A stretch of 64,000 nucleotides of DNA from contig NZ_CP060244.1 of the NCBI RefSeq assembly GCF_014672835.1, positions 1 through 64,000 on the forward strand, in the 5' to 3' direction. Made by a program: the position numbers and the translations under genes. The notes under the pieces are model-generated. The model was not told the DNA's origin. It did not search any database and saw nothing but the letters and a program-made list of their open reading frames with translations. This DNA is from Entomobacter blattae (lineage in GTDB: Bacteria; Pseudomonadota; Alphaproteobacteria; Acetobacterales; Acetobacteraceae). This document shows positions 37,797-46,502 of this stretch, piece after piece. How positions within the stretch are numbered: the first letter of the stretch is position 1; the number at the start of each line of letters is the position of its first letter.

Positions 37797-40700
37797 GTGA
37801 ATCCTTCACGCATCTTTATTCAACGCCCAGTTGCAACAACCCTTCTGATGTGTGCCATCCTTATGGCTGGCTTGTTGAGCTATCGGTTCTTGCCTATTTC
37901 TGCCCTACCAGAAGTGGACTATCCTACTATTACTGTCCAAACCTTCTATCCAGGTGCTGGCCCGAATGTGACTGCGACTGCCATTACCGCCCCACTGGAA
38001 ACACAGTTGGGCCAAATGCCAGGCCTTGACCAAATGATATCCCAGTCTTCTGGGGGGGCCTCTGTCATTACCCTGCGCTTTAACCTCAATCTCGCCATGG
38101 ATGTTGCTGAACAGGAAGTCCAGGCGGCCATCAACCAAGCAGCTTCCCTTCTGCCCACAGATTTGCCCGCTCCCCCCATTTACGCCAAGGTGAACCCTGC
38201 TGATACCCCGGTTATCAGTTTGGGGATTACCTCAACCACCTTACCACTCACTGAGGTACAAAATTATATCGATACCCGTCTTTCTCAAAAACTAAGCCAA
38301 ATATCCGGCGTAGGGCTCGTTGCCCTGGCGGGCGGTAATAAAAAGGCCATTCGGGTAAGGGTCAATATCCCTAAAATGACCTCCTTCGGGATTGACCTTG
38401 ACACCTTGCGCACAACAATTGGCAATGTCAATGTTAACTCTCCAGCTGGTACATTCGATGGCCCCCACACGGCTGTTTCCTTACAGGTTGATGGGCAGAT
38501 CAGATCACCAGAACAACTTTTAAACCAAATCATTGCCTACCAGAATAACGGACCTGTCCGCATTCGTGATATCGCCACTGTTTCGTATGGACCAGAAAAT
38601 ACCCAGCTTGCAGCCTGGCAAAACACAACTCCTGGTCTTATCCTCAATATTCAGCGCCAGCCAGGGGCCAATGTTATTGCGGTGGTTAACAATATTAAAC
38701 ACGCCTTACCCGTGCTTCAGGCCGCTCTTCCCCCGGGTATTACATTAACGCTGCTAACCGATAGAACAACAACCATAAAAGCCTCTGTTGAGGATGTGCA
38801 ATTTGAGCTGTTTTTGGCCATAGTGCTGGTTGTTGCCATCATCTTTATTTTCCTCCATAACGTGCCGGCTACTTTTATTCCAAGCCTTTCTGTCCCCCTC
38901 TCCCTGATTGGTACCCTGGCCGTAATGTACCTTCTGGGTTTCTCCCTTGATAACCTTTCCCTCATGGCATTGACCATCTCTACCGGCTTTGTGGTGGATG
39001 ATGCCATTGTGATGATTGAAAATATCAGCCGCCATATTGAAATGGGAGAAGACAGGATGACAGCAGCCATTAAGGGCTCTGAAGAAATTGGCTTTACCAT
39101 TATCTCCCTGACCATATCGCTTATTGCGGTGTTGATCCCCCTTTTATTTATGGCCGATGTGGTGGGCAGACTATTTTTTGAATTTGCTATTACCCTCTCT
39201 GTGACCATTATTATTTCTGCCATTATCTCCCTTACCCTCGTACCCATGCTTTGCGCCCGTATGCTAGCCGAACAGGGTAGCCAAAAACATTCTTGGTTTG
39301 CCCGCATAGTCAGCCATGTCACAGAAAAGACAATTGCCGGCTATAGTGCTATGCTTGATAAGGTTTTAGCCCACCAGCCACTGATGCTCGTTGTTACGTT
39401 GTTGACAATCCTGCTGACATTCTACCTGGCTTACATTATTCCCAAAGGGTTCTTTCCCGTGCAGGATACCGGCATCTTGCAAGGAATCTCTTCCATGGAT
39501 CAATCCATCTCTTTTGACGCCATGAAAGAAAAACAACAAGATTTGGCAAAAATCATTCTGGCTGATCCAGATGTCAAAAGCCTTTCGTCTTTCATTGGGG
39601 TGGATGGGCAGAACATGACGCTCAACCAGGGGCGTTTCGTCATTAACCTCAAGCCTCGCTCCCAGCGTACCCACAGTGCCGCAGCCATCTCCCGCCGTAT
39701 TGCCAAAAAAGCACGCTCCTACGTGGGAGGTACCCTTTATTTACAACCAGTCCAAGACCTTTCTCTTGATTCCAGCATTTCTGCCACCCAATACCAGTTT
39801 GTGCTGGAAAATGCCGATTATAATGCCTTTTCCATTTGGGTACCAAAATTCCTGACGGCTTTAAGAAGCAAACCTGCCCTCTCAGATGTGACTGCTGACC
39901 TGCAGGCGAGTGGGCTAGTGGCCTTTGTTAACCTGGACCGAACCACAGGCGCACGCTTTTCCATTACTCCTCAAACCATAGATAATGCCCTTTATAACTC
40001 ATTTGGCCAAAGACAGATTTCTACAATCTATACCCAATCCAACCAATACCGGATTATTCTTGAAGCTGATCCCCGCTTCCAAAAAAGCCTTTCTTCCCTT
40101 GACGCCTTGTATCTACCAGGAATTGGGGGCAGCTCAGGAGAAAGCACTTCTGGGCCTACCCGCCAACCCACCTCTGGTCTGGTACCTCTTACTGCCGTAA
40201 CCTCTATTAAACAAACAACGGGTCCGTTGCTGATCACACATTTCGGGCAATTTCCAGCTACAACCATCTCCTTTAACCTGGCAGAAAACGCCTCGCTGGA
40301 TGCAGCAACTCAAACTGTTGAGGAAACAAAAAAGGAAATTGGTTTGCCCGATAGTTTTATGACCAATTTCCAGGGCACAGCGGCTGCTTTTAGCAACAGC
40401 CTGCAAAACGAACTTTACTTGGTTATTGCTGCTATTGTCGCTGTTTATATCGTCTTGGGGATCCTTTATGAAAGCTTTATCCACCCATTAACTATTCTTT
40501 CCACCCTTCCCTCAGCAGCTATTGGGGCTTTACTTGCCTTGCTTATTTCTGGAGATGGGCTGGATATTATGGGGATTATTGGCATTGTTTTGCTCATTGG
40601 CATTGTAAAGAAAAACGCCATTATGATGATTGACTTTGCCCTTGAAGCGGAAAGGATGGAAAAGCTTTCCTCTATCGACTCTATCCGCAAGGCGGCTGCT

Positions 40701-40970
40701 TTACGATTTCGCCCCATTTTGATGACAACTCTTGCGGCCATGCTGGGCGCACTCCCCATGATGTTGGGTACAGGAACGGGCTCAGAACTCCGTAGGCCCT
40801 TGGGGCTCGCTATCGTAGGGGGGCTCATGGTCAGCCAGTTGCTGACTCTTTTTACAACACCCGTTATCTACCTTTATATGGATAAAGTCAGCCAGCTTGC
40901 CCAAAAATGGCTTGGCAAAATTATCCCCGGTATCCGAAATGCGGATGATGGAGAGAAAGAGAAGGCCTAA
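37797..40970 (+). CDS. mdtB: RND multidrug transporter, MdtB type
   Basis: Proton-driven inner-membrane pump of 1057 residues (E. coli MdtB 1040). The start GTG at 37797 follows AAGGA; the N-terminus NPSRIFIQRPVATTLLMCAI fits. Helix 4 carries the proton-relay aspartates (TGFVVDDAIVMIENISRHIE). The two 6-helix halves and large periplasmic loops are in order, and the repeat GIVKKNAIMMIDFALEAER marks the second half. A short Gly/Ser/Thr-rich insert (GIGGSSGESTSGPTRQPTSG) sits in the C-terminal docking loop before VPLTAV. It works with the next gene; MdtB and MdtC form heterotrimers in E. coli. Confidence 0.93.
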   Translation: MNPSRIFIQRPVATTLLMCAILMAGLLSYRFLPISALPEVDYPTITVQTFYPGAGPNVTATAITAPLETQLGQMPGLDQMISQSSGGASVITLRFNLNLAMDVAEQEVQAAINQAASLLPTDLPAPPIYAKVNPADTPVISLGITSTTLPLTEVQNYIDTRLSQKLSQISGVGLVALAGGNKKAIRVRVNIPKMTSFGIDLDTLRTTIGNVNVNSPAGTFDGPHTAVSLQVDGQIRSPEQLLNQIIAYQNNGPVRIRDIATVSYGPENTQLAAWQNTTPGLILNIQRQPGANVIAVVNNIKHALPVLQAALPPGITLTLLTDRTTTIKASVEDVQFELFLAIVLVVAIIFIFLHNVPATFIPSLSVPLSLIGTLAVMYLLGFSLDNLSLMALTISTGFVVDDAIVMIENISRHIEMGEDRMTAAIKGSEEIGFTIISLTISLIAVLIPLLFMADVVGRLFFEFAITLSVTIIISAIISLTLVPMLCARMLAEQGSQKHSWFARIVSHVTEKTIAGYSAMLDKVLAHQPLMLVVTLLTILLTFYLAYIIPKGFFPVQDTGILQGISSMDQSISFDAMKEKQQDLAKIILADPDVKSLSSFIGVDGQNMTLNQGRFVINLKPRSQRTHSAAAISRRIAKKARSYVGGTLYLQPVQDLSLDSSISATQYQFVLENADYNAFSIWVPKFLTALRSKPALSDVTADLQASGLVAFVNLDRTTGARFSITPQTIDNALYNSFGQRQISTIYTQSNQYRIILEADPRFQKSLSSLDALYLPGIGGSSGESTSGPTRQPTSGLVPLTAVTSIKQTTGPLLITHFGQFPATTISFNLAENASLDAATQTVEETKKEIGLPDSFMTNFQGTAAAFSNSLQNELYLVIAAIVAVYIVLGILYESFIHPLTILSTLPSAAIGALLALLISGDGLDIMGIIGIVLLIGIVKKNAIMMIDFALEAERMEKLSSIDSIRKAAALRFRPILMTTLAAMLGALPMMLGTGTGSELRRPLGLAIVGGLMVSQLLTLFTTPVIYLYMDKVSQLAQKWLGKIIPGIRNADDGEKEKA

Positions 40971-40973
40971 GGC

Positions 40974-43900
40974 ATGTCATCGCTTATTAAGCTCTTCATC
41001 ACCCGTCCAACGGCAACAATCCTGCTCACCGTCGCCATCGTGCTCAGCGGATTAATTTGCTATAACAGCCTTCCTGTGGCTGATCTCCCCAATGTGGATT
41101 TCCCTGTTATTATGATAAGGGCAACCCAGCCTGGCGGCTCGCCTGAAGAAATTGCCAGTACCATTGCAGCCCCTCTTGAGCGTCATCTCAGCCAAATTGC
41201 CGATGTAACCGAGATGACATCAGAATCCACTCAAAATAGTGTTCGCATCATCCTCCAATTTTCCTTGGAGCGCGATATTAATGGGGCTGCCAGAGATGTG
41301 GAGGCTGCCATTCAGGCTGCCAGGGCTGACCTTCCCTCCTCCCTTCGCCAAAACCCCAGCTATTTTAAGGCAAACCCTAGTGGGGCCCCTATTATGGTGC
41401 TGGCCTTAACATCGGACACACTTCCGATGCCCAAACTCTATGACTATGCCAGTAATGTGCTCGTTCAGCGGCTCTCTACGATTAAAGGAGTGGGACAAGT
41501 CGAGATTGGAGGCAGCTCCCTACCATCCGTACGCATAGAAATGAACCCGCTCCCTCTCTTCCGCAGGGGAATTGGGTTTGAGGATGTCAGGGCAGCCTTA
41601 ACTTCTGCCAATGCGCATACTCCCAAGGGTTTTATTGATGATGGCTCTAAACGCTACCAGCTCGACACAAATGACCAGGCAGAACAGGCTGACGCGTATC
41701 GTGACCTTATCATTGCTTATCGGAATGGTGCTCCTGTAAAACTCTCCGATATTGCAGAGGTCAAAGACAGTGTCGAAGATCTTCGCGTTGCCGGCTTTTT
41801 CAGTAAAAAACCTTCTGTTCTGGCGATTGTTTTCCCGCAGGCTGGCGCCAACATTATTGAAACGATTAATTCCATAAAAAAACAACTGCCCTATCTGGAA
41901 GTCTCGATGCCAAATGATATGCAGCTACATCTGGCTATTGATCGTTCCTTAACTATTCGCGCTTCTGTTCAAGATACCCAGACTACGTTGATCATCTCGA
42001 TCATTCTGGTGATTATTGTGGTGTTGGTTTTCCTGCGTAAGATCCGCTCTACCATTATTCCGGCAATTGTTGTGCCTTCTTCCATTATTGGCACGTTTTC
42101 TGTCATGTATCTTTTAGACTACTCCATTAACAACCTTTCCCTTATGGCGTTAACCATTTCTACCGGTTTCGTGGTGGATGACGCTATTGTGGTGTTTGAA
42201 AACATTGTACGCTACATTGAGCAAGGCTATTCTCCCCGAGAGGCTGCCCTTAAAGGCGCACATGAAGTGGCCTTTACTGTTTTTTCCATTACCGCTTCTC
42301 TCATTGCCGTTTTTGTTCCCATCTTGTTGCTAGGAGGGATAGCTGGCAGGCTGTTTCATGAGTTTGCCATTATCCTTTCAATTACCCTGATCATTTCAAT
42401 GATCCTTTCCCTTACGCTGACCCCCATGATGGGAGCGATGATTCTTGAAGCCGAAATAAAGGAACCTGCTCACTCCCAAAAAAGCTGGTGGGAACGCCTA
42501 TCGTCGTGGATAGAGCGCCTGCTGAATAGCATGTTCGAAGGCTATCGACATTCACTAAACTGGGCCTTAAACCATAAAAAAACTGTCATTCTCTCTCTCC
42601 CTGCTACCATTGGCTTAATGGTTTATCTTTTCATTGTCATGCCTAAGGGATTTTTCCCGGTAGAGGATACTGGACTGATGATCGGCCGCCTGATGGGAGA
42701 TCAATCCACTTCCTTTCAGGAAATGAGAAAGAAGCTGCTTATAACCCAGGAGGCCATTCTACAAGATAAGGACGTGAAAAGTGTTGCTGCCTTCACAGGT
42801 GAGCGCGCCATTAATCACGGATCCCTTTTTTTACAGTTAGCTGATAAAAACAAAAGAACTGATACAACAGAAGATCTCATCGCCCGTGTTAACAATCGCC
42901 TACGCCATATGGTAGGGGCTAAATTCTACATGTTTTCTCCCGGCGCAATCCGAGCAGGTGGCAGGCAAAGCAACGCTTCCTACCAATATACCCTCCAAAG
43001 TGACAATGCAACTGACCTCTATGAATGGATGCCTCAGCTTATGGCAGCCCTACGCAGCCATCCTGAGCTTACTGATGTCTCTTCTGATATTGAGCAAGGT
43101 GCCCCTGCCCTAAGGATTGACATTAACCGAGATATGGCAGCCCGTTTCCAGATAACGCCTCAGCTCATCAGCAATACACTCTACGGATCATTCGGGCAAA
43201 GATCTGCTTCGATCATTTACAAACCCCTTAACCAATACAGAGTGATTATGGAGGTTGATCCGCGTTATACCCAAACACCCGATATCCTCTACCAAACATG
43301 GGTCAGTACAGCAGGGGGTACAGCCAAAGGAGGCACTGCCTCCAACACCATACGGGTTCCTTCGCCGACCACCAGCACGTCAGAGCAAATCAGCGATCAG
43401 GACTTCCGTAACCAAGTGACCAACAGCCTTGCAGGTGGCAAAAACGCCTCAACCGGCTCTGCTGTTTCTACACGTTCAGAAACGCTTGTCCCTCTCTCTG
43501 TTGTGGCCACCCCAACCCCAGACCTCATGCCTCTTTCCGTTAACCATCAAGGGCAAACCGTGGCAGCAACCATCTCCTTTAATCTTGCCAAGGGTGCCTC
43601 TTTAAGCGATGCGGTAAAGATTGTGGATGAAGAGCAGGTCAAAACCCATCTCCCTTCCACTATTCATGGCACTTTTGCCGGCAACGCTGCCCAATATCAG
43701 CAAGCCATTAATAATGAGCCTATTTTGATTCTTGCAGCACTGGCAGCGGTTTATATTATTTTGGGCATTCTCTACGAAAGTTATATTCATCCATTAACCA
43801 TTTTATCCACTCTCCCCTCAGCTGGAGTAGGAGCCCTACTGGCCCTTCAGATTTTTGGAGAAGAGTTTTCCCTTATCGCCCTTATCGGGGTCATCCTCCT

Positions 43901-44264
43901 CATTGGAGTGGTGAAAAAAAATGCCATTATGTTGGTGGATTTTGCCATTCATGCTGAACGTTCCCAAAATATTCCCCCTCTCGAGGCCATTCACCAGGCG
44001 GCGCTGCTTCGTTTTCGACCCATTATGATGACAACATTTGCCGCAGCTCTTGGCGCCGTTCCTCTTGTTTTTGGAAATGGCTACGGAGCAGAACTCAGGC
44101 ACCCCTTAGGGATTGCCATTATCGGCGGCCTAATCGTAAGCCAAGCCCTGACCCTTTATACCACCCCGATTGTCTATCTTTATCTTGATTCTTACAGCAA
44201 ATGGCAACGCAAAACTTTTAAAAGAATTTTCTCCCGTATTTTTAGACCTCATCAGGACGCCTGA
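40974..44264 (+). CDS. mdtC: RND multidrug transporter, MdtC type, with docking-loop insert
   Basis: Second pump subunit, 1096 residues against 1025 in E. coli MdtC. It starts three bases after the mdtB stop. The core is normal: FITRPTATILLTVAIVLSGL at the N-terminus, TGFVVDDAIVVFENIVRYIE in helix 4, GVVKKNAIMLVDFAIHAERS in the second half. Most of the excess length is about 70 residues rich in Ser, Thr and Gly (near residues 775-845, for example RVPSPTTSTSEQISDQDF). They sit just before LVPLSVVATPTP, at the same place as the shorter MdtB insert. This lies in the C-terminal docking region facing the adaptor or channel. Confidence 0.92.
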   Translation: MSSLIKLFITRPTATILLTVAIVLSGLICYNSLPVADLPNVDFPVIMIRATQPGGSPEEIASTIAAPLERHLSQIADVTEMTSESTQNSVRIILQFSLERDINGAARDVEAAIQAARADLPSSLRQNPSYFKANPSGAPIMVLALTSDTLPMPKLYDYASNVLVQRLSTIKGVGQVEIGGSSLPSVRIEMNPLPLFRRGIGFEDVRAALTSANAHTPKGFIDDGSKRYQLDTNDQAEQADAYRDLIIAYRNGAPVKLSDIAEVKDSVEDLRVAGFFSKKPSVLAIVFPQAGANIIETINSIKKQLPYLEVSMPNDMQLHLAIDRSLTIRASVQDTQTTLIISIILVIIVVLVFLRKIRSTIIPAIVVPSSIIGTFSVMYLLDYSINNLSLMALTISTGFVVDDAIVVFENIVRYIEQGYSPREAALKGAHEVAFTVFSITASLIAVFVPILLLGGIAGRLFHEFAIILSITLIISMILSLTLTPMMGAMILEAEIKEPAHSQKSWWERLSSWIERLLNSMFEGYRHSLNWALNHKKTVILSLPATIGLMVYLFIVMPKGFFPVEDTGLMIGRLMGDQSTSFQEMRKKLLITQEAILQDKDVKSVAAFTGERAINHGSLFLQLADKNKRTDTTEDLIARVNNRLRHMVGAKFYMFSPGAIRAGGRQSNASYQYTLQSDNATDLYEWMPQLMAALRSHPELTDVSSDIEQGAPALRIDINRDMAARFQITPQLISNTLYGSFGQRSASIIYKPLNQYRVIMEVDPRYTQTPDILYQTWVSTAGGTAKGGTASNTIRVPSPTTSTSEQISDQDFRNQVTNSLAGGKNASTGSAVSTRSETLVPLSVVATPTPDLMPLSVNHQGQTVAATISFNLAKGASLSDAVKIVDEEQVKTHLPSTIHGTFAGNAAQYQQAINNEPILILAALAAVYIILGILYESYIHPLTILSTLPSAGVGALLALQIFGEEFSLIALIGVILLIGVVKKNAIMLVDFAIHAERSQNIPPLEAIHQAALLRFRPIMMTTFAAALGAVPLVFGNGYGAELRHPLGIAIIGGLIVSQALTLYTTPIVYLYLDSYSKWQRKTFKRIFSRIFRPHQDA

Positions 44265-44300
44265 CGTTATGCCCTATCCCTTTATTCCTGGTTTTTCATT

Positions 44301-44360
44301 GCTCACCTATTGGGGGCTCACCTATTGGGGCTCCTCACCTACTGGAACTTACCTATTGAG
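44301..44360. repeat. Four 15-base tandem units before the outer-membrane lipoprotein gene
   Basis: GCTCACCTATTGGGG is repeated exactly at 44301-44315 and 44316-44330. It is followed by the degenerate units CTCCTCACCTACTGG (44331-44345) and AACTTACCTATTGAG (44346-44360). The array fills the leader between mdtC and the lipoprotein start at 44395, ending 27 bases before its ribosome-binding site. Confidence 0.85.
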
Positions 44361-44394
44361 GGTATTCCCAAAAAAGAGGGTCAAAAAAGGAGGG

Positions 44395-45912
44395 ATGAGA
44401 AAAACAGCCCTTACCCTTTCTCCACTCCTTTTTGGAACCTTACAGGCCGGTTGCATGATGGGCCCTGATTATGAACGGCCCAAAGCCATTATTTCAGCCT
44501 CTTACAAGGAGGCTCCACCCCCAGCAGGATGGAAATACGCTAACCCACAATTGGCAGAACTCCCAAAAGGGGAATGGTGGCGCCTTTATAACGATCCGCT
44601 TTTGAATAAGATGGAGGAAGAAATTGATATCTCTAACCAAAATCTCAAAGAAGCAGAAGCCTCCTACCGCCAAGCCCGTGCCATTATTGATGAGACAAGA
44701 GCCGGTCTATTTCCCACCCTGACCCTTACACCTCGTTTTAACCGCCAGGGCAATGGTGGAAGTGCCCGCAGTATCAGTACTGGTGGAGGAATTATTGACT
44801 ACAGCACCGGCCAAGTTGCCAATACCTATTCTTTAGGGACTACAGCGAACTGGGACTTAGATGTATGGGGTAAAATCCGGCGCAATATCGAAAGCCAAAC
44901 TGCAGCCGCACAGGCAAGCGCTGCTGATCTCGCTAATGCCCGGCTTTCTTATCAGGCTCAACTGGCCATCGCCTATTTTAACTTACGATATCAGGACTCT
45001 CTTAAAACTTTGCTTGAACGTAACCTAGAGTTCTTCAAACAATCCCTACGGGTAACAAAAAACCAATATGAAGCCGGCACAATAGACCCTACAGCCTATT
45101 ATCAAGCCCTAACACAGCTCCACCAAACTGAAGCGCAGATTGTTCAAACTGGGATTAATCGAGCGCAATATGAACATGCCATTGCTGTTCTTATGGGTCA
45201 TCCTCCCGAAGCACTCAAGATCGCCCCTGGTCGCTTGACAGATTATATCCCAGAAGCACCTGTAACCATTCCCGCAACCCTACTCCAAAGAAGACCAGAC
45301 ATTGCCGCAGCAGAACGACGGATGCAGCAGCAAAATGCCCAGATTGGGGTAGCCATTGCCGCCTTTTTCCCTGATATTTCTCTCAGCGCAGCCCTAAGTT
45401 ATAATGGCGATCCTCTTGGTAGCCTTATACAGGTTAGTAACCGTATTTGGTCTTTAGGGGCCGCAGCCAGTCAAACGGTTTTCGATGGAGGGCAACGTTC
45501 TGCTACAGTTCGCGCTGCCGAAGCACAATATGATCAAGCCGTAGCCACTTACCGGCAAACGGTGCTCACAGCCTTACAGAATACTGAAGATCAACTCTCA
45601 AACCTTCGTATTCTAGGCCAACAAGCCAAAGTACAATACCAAACAGTTCACACCTCAGAAGAAGCAGCCCGGATCGCTTTCAACCAATATCTAGCTGGAA
45701 CGCAAGATTATACCACGGTTGTTTCTGCACAGCTGACATCCCTAAACAACCAACAAACGGCCCTAGGCATTCAACAACAGCGCGTTATAGCGAGTGTTAA
45801 CTTAATACAGCAGCTCGGCGGAGGATGGACAACAAAACGACTCCCTGAGGATGAGTCCTTAAATTCAGACTTACCCTTCGTCCCTAAATTTATTGATAGA
45901 AACCATAATTGA
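44395..45912 (+). CDS. Outer-membrane efflux lipoprotein (NodT/OprM family)
   Basis: Outer-membrane channel for the preceding RND pump. The start is the ATG at 44395 right after AGGAGGG; it begins a lipoprotein signal (MRKTALTLSPLLFGTLQAGC), whose lipid-modified Cys is in LQAGC. A longer frame back to 44170 overlaps mdtC and crosses the tandem repeats. The mature 485 residues show the two repeated TolC-like halves, with NodT signatures MGPDYERP, WWRLYNDPLL, ANWDLDVWGKIRRN and RRPDIAAAERRMQQQNAQIG. It completes an mdtABC plus channel operon. Confidence 0.93.
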   Translation: MRKTALTLSPLLFGTLQAGCMMGPDYERPKAIISASYKEAPPPAGWKYANPQLAELPKGEWWRLYNDPLLNKMEEEIDISNQNLKEAEASYRQARAIIDETRAGLFPTLTLTPRFNRQGNGGSARSISTGGGIIDYSTGQVANTYSLGTTANWDLDVWGKIRRNIESQTAAAQASAADLANARLSYQAQLAIAYFNLRYQDSLKTLLERNLEFFKQSLRVTKNQYEAGTIDPTAYYQALTQLHQTEAQIVQTGINRAQYEHAIAVLMGHPPEALKIAPGRLTDYIPEAPVTIPATLLQRRPDIAAAERRMQQQNAQIGVAIAAFFPDISLSAALSYNGDPLGSLIQVSNRIWSLGAAASQTVFDGGQRSATVRAAEAQYDQAVATYRQTVLTALQNTEDQLSNLRILGQQAKVQYQTVHTSEEAARIAFNQYLAGTQDYTTVVSAQLTSLNNQQTALGIQQQRVIASVNLIQQLGGGWTTKRLPEDESLNSDLPFVPKFIDRNHN

Positions 45913-45923
45913 TAGAAATCATA
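45892..45923. repeat. 16-base tandem pair across a stop codon
   Basis: ATTGATAGAAACCATA (45892-45907) is followed directly by ATTGATAGAAATCATA (45908-45923), 15 of 16 identical. The first copy encodes the last residues of the outer-membrane lipoprotein and the second contains its stop codon. Confidence 0.8.
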
Positions 45924-45954
45924 ACTAAGTATCTCCTAGGCAATATAAGAATCT

Positions 45955-46128
45955 TCATAATATAGCCTTCCCAAACAATATGCCGGCCACTAAAAAGATC
46001 ACAAATAGGATAATGGCTGTAAAAAACAAAATCCGTGCAATGCCAGAGGTTGCAACAGAAATACCGCTAAAACCAAAAAAGCCAGCAATAATTGAAATTA
46101 TAAAGAAAAATAGCGCCCACTTTAACAT
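45955..46128 (-). CDS. DUF1328 small membrane protein
   Basis: Microprotein of 57 residues, read on the minus strand from an ATG at 46128 preceded by AGAGGGG. It begins MLKWALFFFIISIIAGFFGF, continues SGISVATSGIARILFFTAII, and ends LFVIFLVAGILFGKAIL. The two hydrophobic helices around a GISVATSGIARILFF turn are the DUF1328 (YtjA-like) pattern. The function of the family is unknown; members are inner-membrane and often stress-associated. A perfect 12-base inverted repeat lies 38 bases upstream. The plus-strand frame over the same bases is an antisense shadow. Confidence 0.88.
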   Translation of the reverse strand: MLKWALFFFIISIIAGFFGFSGISVATSGIARILFFTAIILFVIFLVAGILFGKAIL

Positions 46129-46165
46129 ACCTACCCCTCTCTTCCAGTTAACACAAAGCGTTGCA

Positions 46166-46191
46166 ATACTCTCGTTATCTAACGAGAGTAT
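46166..46191. promoter_or_regulatory. Perfect 12-base palindrome upstream of the DUF1328 gene
   Basis: ATACTCTCGTTA (46166-46177), two bases, then TAACGAGAGTAT (46180-46191) are exact reverse complements. It is placed 38 bases before the DUF1328 start codon, where a repressor or activator would act. It could also form an RNA hairpin, but no T-run follows on the minus strand. Confidence 0.55.
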
Positions 46192-46280
46192 TTATAAAAA
46201 GATGCAAATCGTTTTACCTTATACAAATATTATTTAAATATGAACTTTGGTTAACTATTCCCCAAAGGGAACATAGTTCT

Positions 46281-46502
46281 GTTCAAGAAGGGAATTTTGT
46301 CCTGCAGGGCGATCCTTTGGTAGATGGTCCCAGGGTACCGCATGATATCTTGAAAGTGCTTGGGATTGAAGCTTTGTCGGAATATCTCATTAATGACATT
46401 CAAAATATCGCAGGCTTCAGAGCGTAAAAGATTAATGATCACCATATTGAAGTCATCGTGAGACAGAGGCTGCAAAAAGTCGAAATTCAAGAGCCTGGTG
46501 AT
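46281..46502 (+). pseudogene. Decayed C-terminal fragment of rpoC
   Basis: Translates as the C-terminal part of RpoC: VQEGNFVLQGDPLVDGPRVP, HDILKVLGIEALSEYLINDI, then after a stop codon KINDHHIEVIVRQRLQKVEI and QEPGD. These match the usual VPHDILKVLGVEAL...KINDKHIEVIVRQMLQKVEI block. Between them the family sequence EVYRLQGV is replaced by NIAGFRA and a TAA. Compared with that consensus this is explained by one lost base before CTTCAG and one extra A in the following A-run, which restores the frame. So it is a true relic with two compensating frameshifts. It is on the plus strand, unlike the ribosomal block. Confidence 0.85.

Noticed and set aside
44170-44394. Upstream extension of the outer-membrane lipoprotein gene
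   Set aside because: It overlaps the end of mdtC, runs through tandem repeats, and would bury the lipoprotein signal that begins at 44395 after AGGAGGG.
45980-46237. Plus-strand open frame of 85 codons
   Set aside because: It is antisense to the DUF1328 microprotein, whose sequence is clearly the conserved one.
46161-46427. Plus-strand open frame of 88 codons as a gene
   Set aside because: Its second half is the C-terminal RpoC relic interrupted by a stop; the first half is spacer sequence.
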